A stretch of DNA of 8,252 bases from an uncultured Ruminococcus sp. (GTDB lineage Bacteria > Bacillota > Clostridia > Oscillospirales > Ruminococcaceae): contig CAADWP010000213.1 of NCBI GenBank assembly GCA_900752785.1, positions 1-8,252 of the forward strand. Reading direction: 5' to 3'. Positions within the stretch are counted from its first letter, which is position 1. Each line of letters begins with the position of its first letter. The notes below the pieces were generated by a model that saw nothing but the letters and a program-made list of their open reading frames with translations, was not told where the DNA came from and did not search any database. Below are positions 5,990 through 8,252 of this stretch, piece after piece. The position numbers and the translations under genes are program-made.

Positions 5990-7063
5990 TTATATCGCCT
6001 CTAATATTTTTTCAGTCATTTCGGTGCATGTAAGAGGAGTTTCCGCTGAACTTCCCATAAGGTCGGCGGTTCTGCAACCGGTGTTCAGCACATCGTCAAC
6101 AGCTCTTTCAATGCAGTCCGCCTCCTCGGAAAGTCCGAAAGAATAGCGCAGCATCATTGCGCCCGACAGGATAGTCGCAATGGGATTAGCCTTGTTCTGA
6201 CCGGCAATATCGGGCGCGCTACCATGAATAGGCTCATACATTCCGCGCGATGTTTTTCCAAGCGATGCGGAAGCAAGCATACCGATAGAGCCTGTTATCT
6301 GCGAGGCTTCGTCCGAAAGGATATCGCCGAACATATTTGAAGTCACGATAACATCGAACTGCCGCGGATTTCTCACAAGCTGCATAGCCGCGTTGTCAAC
6401 GAACATATCACCGTATTCGACTTCGGGATAGTCCTCCGCAAGCCTATGCATGGTTTTTCTCCAAAGACGTGAAGATTCGAGAACGTTTGCCTTATCGACG
6501 CTTATAACGCGCTTATTCCGCTTCATAGCCGTATCAAATGCTACTCTGCCTATACGTTCGATCTCTTTAACGCTGTAAGCTTCGGTATCGTATGCTTCCT
6601 CGCCGTATTTTCCCTGCCTATAGCCGCGGTCGCCGAAGTAGATGCCGCCGGTCAGTTCTCTGACGATCATGATATCAAAGCCGTCCCCGACGATATCGTC
6701 TTTAAGCGGAGAAGCGTTCCTGAGTGCGGGATAAAGCTTTGCAGGACGTAAATTCGTATACAATCCGAGAGCCTCGCGGATGCCGAGGAGAGCCTTCTCC
6801 GGTCGGTTATGTCCGGGCTGATCGTCCCATTTCGGACCTCCGACAGCTCCGAGCAGTACGCTGTCGCTTGCAAGACATCCGTCAACAGTTTCCTGCGGCA
6901 ATGGCTTGCCTGTCGCGTCAATTGCACATCCGCCTATGAGATATGGTGTAAAATTGAATTTATGACCGAATTTATCGGCGATTTTTTCAAGAACAAGAGC
7001 AGCGCTGTCAACAATTTCGGGACCTATTCCATCGCCCTTTAATAATGCAATATTGAATTTCAT
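5990..7063 (-). CDS. leuB: 3-isopropylmalate dehydrogenase
   Basis: LeuB oxidatively decarboxylates 3-isopropylmalate to 2-oxoisocaproate with NAD+, the third leucine-specific step. The 357 residues are the normal bacterial length. The family's catalytic and binding residues are visible: R96 and R106 in the [13 protein letters not shown] stretch, R135 and Y142 in [12 protein letters not shown]191 in SVDKAN, and D223, D247 and D251, the last two in MFGDILSDE. The NAD-binding segment with [15 protein letters not shown] lies at 280-294. The ATG at 7063 is preceded by GGAGTG and lies 21 bases after the leuD stop. It follows leuCD as expected and is joined to the DUF815 gene by a 3-base gap. Isocitrate, tartrate or homoisocitrate dehydrogenases are relatives, but the leuCD neighbours settle the assignment. 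Confidence 0.97.
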   Translation of the reverse strand: MKFNIALLKGDGIGPEIVDSAALVLEKIADKFGHKFNFTPYLIGGCAIDATGKPLPQETVDGCLASDSVLLGAVGGPKWDDQPGHNRPEKALLGIREALGLYTNLRPAKLYPALRNASPLKDDIVGDGFDIMIVRELTGGIYFGDRGYRQGKYGEEAYDTEAYSVKEIERIGRVAFDTAMKRNKRVISVDKANVLESSRLWRKTMHRLAEDYPEVEYGDMFVDNAAMQLVRNPRQFDVIVTSNMFGDILSDEASQITGSIGMLASASLGKTSRGMYEPIHGSAPDIAGQNKANPIATILSGAMMLRYSFGLSEEADCIERAVDDVLNTGCRTADLMGSSAETPLTCTEMTEKILEAI

Positions 7064-7084
7064 TCCTAAACACTCCGTTCTGAT

Positions 7085-7579
7085 TTACCTTACCGCTCCG
7101 TTGGATATGGAGTTTACAAGTCCTCCGTTTTCGATGATCTTCTGTATAAACTCGGGAAACGGTGCGGTTTTATACTCGCTGCCTGTAGTAAGATCGCGTA
7201 TAACGCCGTTATCAAGGTCTGCCTCGACCTTGTTTCCGTCAGCAACAGCCTCGGCAGCTTCGGGACATTCCACAATAGCCAGACCGATATTTATAGCGTT
7301 GCGATAAAATATTCTTGCAAAGCTCTTTGCAATGACAACGGAAATTCCGCTTGCCTTTATCGCGATCGGAGCGTGCTCGCGCGATGAACCGCAGCCGAAA
7401 TTCTGTCCGGCAACTATAATATCGCCCTTGTTCACGCGGCTTACAAAGGTTTTGTCAATATCCTCCATGCAATGCGCCGCAAGCTCCTTATGATCGCTCG
7501 TATTGAGGTAACGCGCCGGTATGATTACGTCCGTATCAACGTTGTCGCCGTATTTTATAACGTTTCCTGTGTACTTCAT
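7085..7579 (-). CDS. leuD: 3-isopropylmalate dehydratase small subunit
   Basis: LeuD is the swivel-domain subunit that pairs with LeuC to convert 2-isopropylmalate to 3-isopropylmalate. At 164 residues it is the short form shared with archaeal and clostridial isopropylmalate/homoaconitate-type enzymes, shorter than the roughly 200-residue enterobacterial LeuD. It shows the substrate-loop segment YLNTSD at 24-29 and the conserved [11 protein letters not shown] at 61-71, followed by the typical [15 protein letters not shown]. The ATG overlaps the leuC stop by 4 bases (ATGA), with GGAGGT about 9 bases upstream, so coupled translation gives matched subunits. Homoaconitase-type substrates are possible for this subfamily, but the adjacent leuB supports leucine synthesis. 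Confidence 0.95.
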   Translation of the reverse strand: MKYTGNVIKYGDNVDTDVIIPARYLNTSDHKELAAHCMEDIDKTFVSRVNKGDIIVAGQNFGCGSSREHAPIAIKASGISVVIAKSFARIFYRNAINIGLAIVECPEAAEAVADGNKVEADLDNGVIRDLTTGSEYKTAPFPEFIQKIIENGGLVNSISNGAVR

Positions 7580-8252
7580 TTGCTCATTACCTCCAATGGA
7601 CTTGAAATTTTTCCCGTAACCGCGCTTGCCGCAGCTACGGCAGGACTTGCAAGATAGACCTCCGATTCAGTATGACCCATACGTCCGACGAAATTGCGGT
7701 TTGTTGTCGTAACAGCGCGTTCGCCTGCGGCAAGAATTCCCATATATCCGCCGAGACAAGGTCCGCAGGTGGGCGTTGAAACAACAGCTCCCGATTCAAC
7801 GAAAATTTTCAGCAATCCCTGCTCCATAGCGTCAAGATAGATCTGCTGCGTTGCCGGAATAACGATGACCCGAACGCCCTTCGCGCATTTTCTGCCTTTC
7901 ATTATTTCAGCGGCAGCCTGCAGATCTTCAAGTCGTCCGTTCGTACATGAGCCGATAACCACCTGATCTATCTTTATATCGCCGATCTCACCAAAGGTTT
8001 TGGCATTTTCGGGAAGATGAGGAAAAGCAACTGTAGGCTCGATCTCCGAAAGATCAATGTCGATAATTTCATCGTAAACAGCGTCGCCGTCAGCTTCATA
8101 TATCTTCGGTTCGGCGGCATCGTGGGATTTCAGATAATCAAGAGTAATATCGTCCACCGCAAAAATTCCGTTTTTCGCGCCTGCTTCGATAGCCATATTT
8201 GAAATGCACAAACGGTCGGACATTGACAGCGATGAAAGTCCCTCACCGCTGA
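7576..8252 (-). CDS. leuC: 3-isopropylmalate dehydratase large subunit, N-terminal half outside window
   Basis: This is the catalytic aconitase-family subunit that carries the [4Fe-4S] cluster and works with LeuD. Only about the C-terminal 224 residues are present; the family length is about 420, so roughly the first 195 lie past the right edge. A frame starting at the internal ATG 8223 gives 215 residues, but the nine codons before it (SGEGLSSLS) read on in family sequence, so that ATG is not the true start. The cluster cysteines are seen in GSCTNGR and in CGPCLGG (numbering from 8223: C93, C153 and C156). The segment [19 protein letters not shown] [16 protein letters not shown] is typical of this enzyme. 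There is no frameshift. The gene ends inside the leuD start. Confidence 0.95.
   Translation of the reverse strand, partial: SGEGLSSLSMSDRLCISNMAIEAGAKNGIFAVDDITLDYLKSHDAAEPKIYEADGDAVYDEIIDIDLSEIEPTVAFPHLPENAKTFGEIGDIKIDQVVIGSCTNGRLEDLQAAAEIMKGRKCAKGVRVIVIPATQQIYLDAMEQGLLKIFVESGAVVSTPTCGPCLGGYMGILAAGERAVTTTNRNFVGRMGHTESEVYLASPAVAAASAVTGKISSPLEVMSK

Noticed and set aside
7576..8223. Truncated leuC starting at 8223
   Set aside because: The frame remains open to the window edge and the upstream codons read as normal LeuC sequence, so the gene is cut by the window rather than broken.

Overview
The window looks like chromosomal core metabolism from an anaerobic Firmicute, probably a Clostridia/Oscillospiraceae (Ruminococcus-like) bacterium. 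The reasons are strong Shine-Dalgarno sites, tightly packed same-strand operons, an HydE-type [FeFe]-hydrogenase maturase, a DUF815 ATPase and the single-ACT form of threonine deaminase. The genus is an inference. Every well-supported gene is on the minus strand, so the window is best read from right to left.

Region 1 (8252 down to 3218) is a branched-chain amino acid operon in the order leuC (cut by the right edge), leuD, leuB, a DUF815 AAA+ ATPase, ilvA, ridA. leuC and leuD overlap by 4 bases and the later gaps are 2 to 21 bases, so one transcript is likely. LeuCD isomerises isopropylmalate and LeuB oxidises it toward leucine. IlvA makes 2-oxobutyrate for isoleucine, and RidA removes the reactive enamine/imine that IlvA releases. 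The DUF815 ATPase is the member without an obvious metabolic role. A perfect 17-bp inverted repeat follows ridA directly.

Region 2 (3217 down to 3052) is a 166-base intergenic stretch. It holds that hairpin, a short repeated motif, and a promoter with a consensus TATAAT -10 box. The -10 box is overlapped by a 34-bp near-perfect palindrome that looks like an operator.

Region 3 (3051 down to 135) is a second operon: nadA (quinolinate synthase), hydE (radical SAM), and a U32-peptidase-like protein rich in cysteine. The first two proteins bind [4Fe-4S] clusters in characterised relatives and the third probably does. The genes touch or nearly touch. A GC-rich hairpin with a T-rich tail just past the last stop looks like the operon terminator. 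nadB, nadC, hydF and hydG are not in the window.

Region 4 (1 to 134) holds the terminator and a weakly supported short plus-strand reading frame with a good Shine-Dalgarno site.

No mobile element, CRISPR array, tRNA, rRNA or clear riboswitch was seen. Most of the window is ordinary. The points worth a second look are the nadA-hydE-U32 grouping, the nadA operator, the DUF815 gene inside the leu/ilv operon, and the U32-like protein itself.
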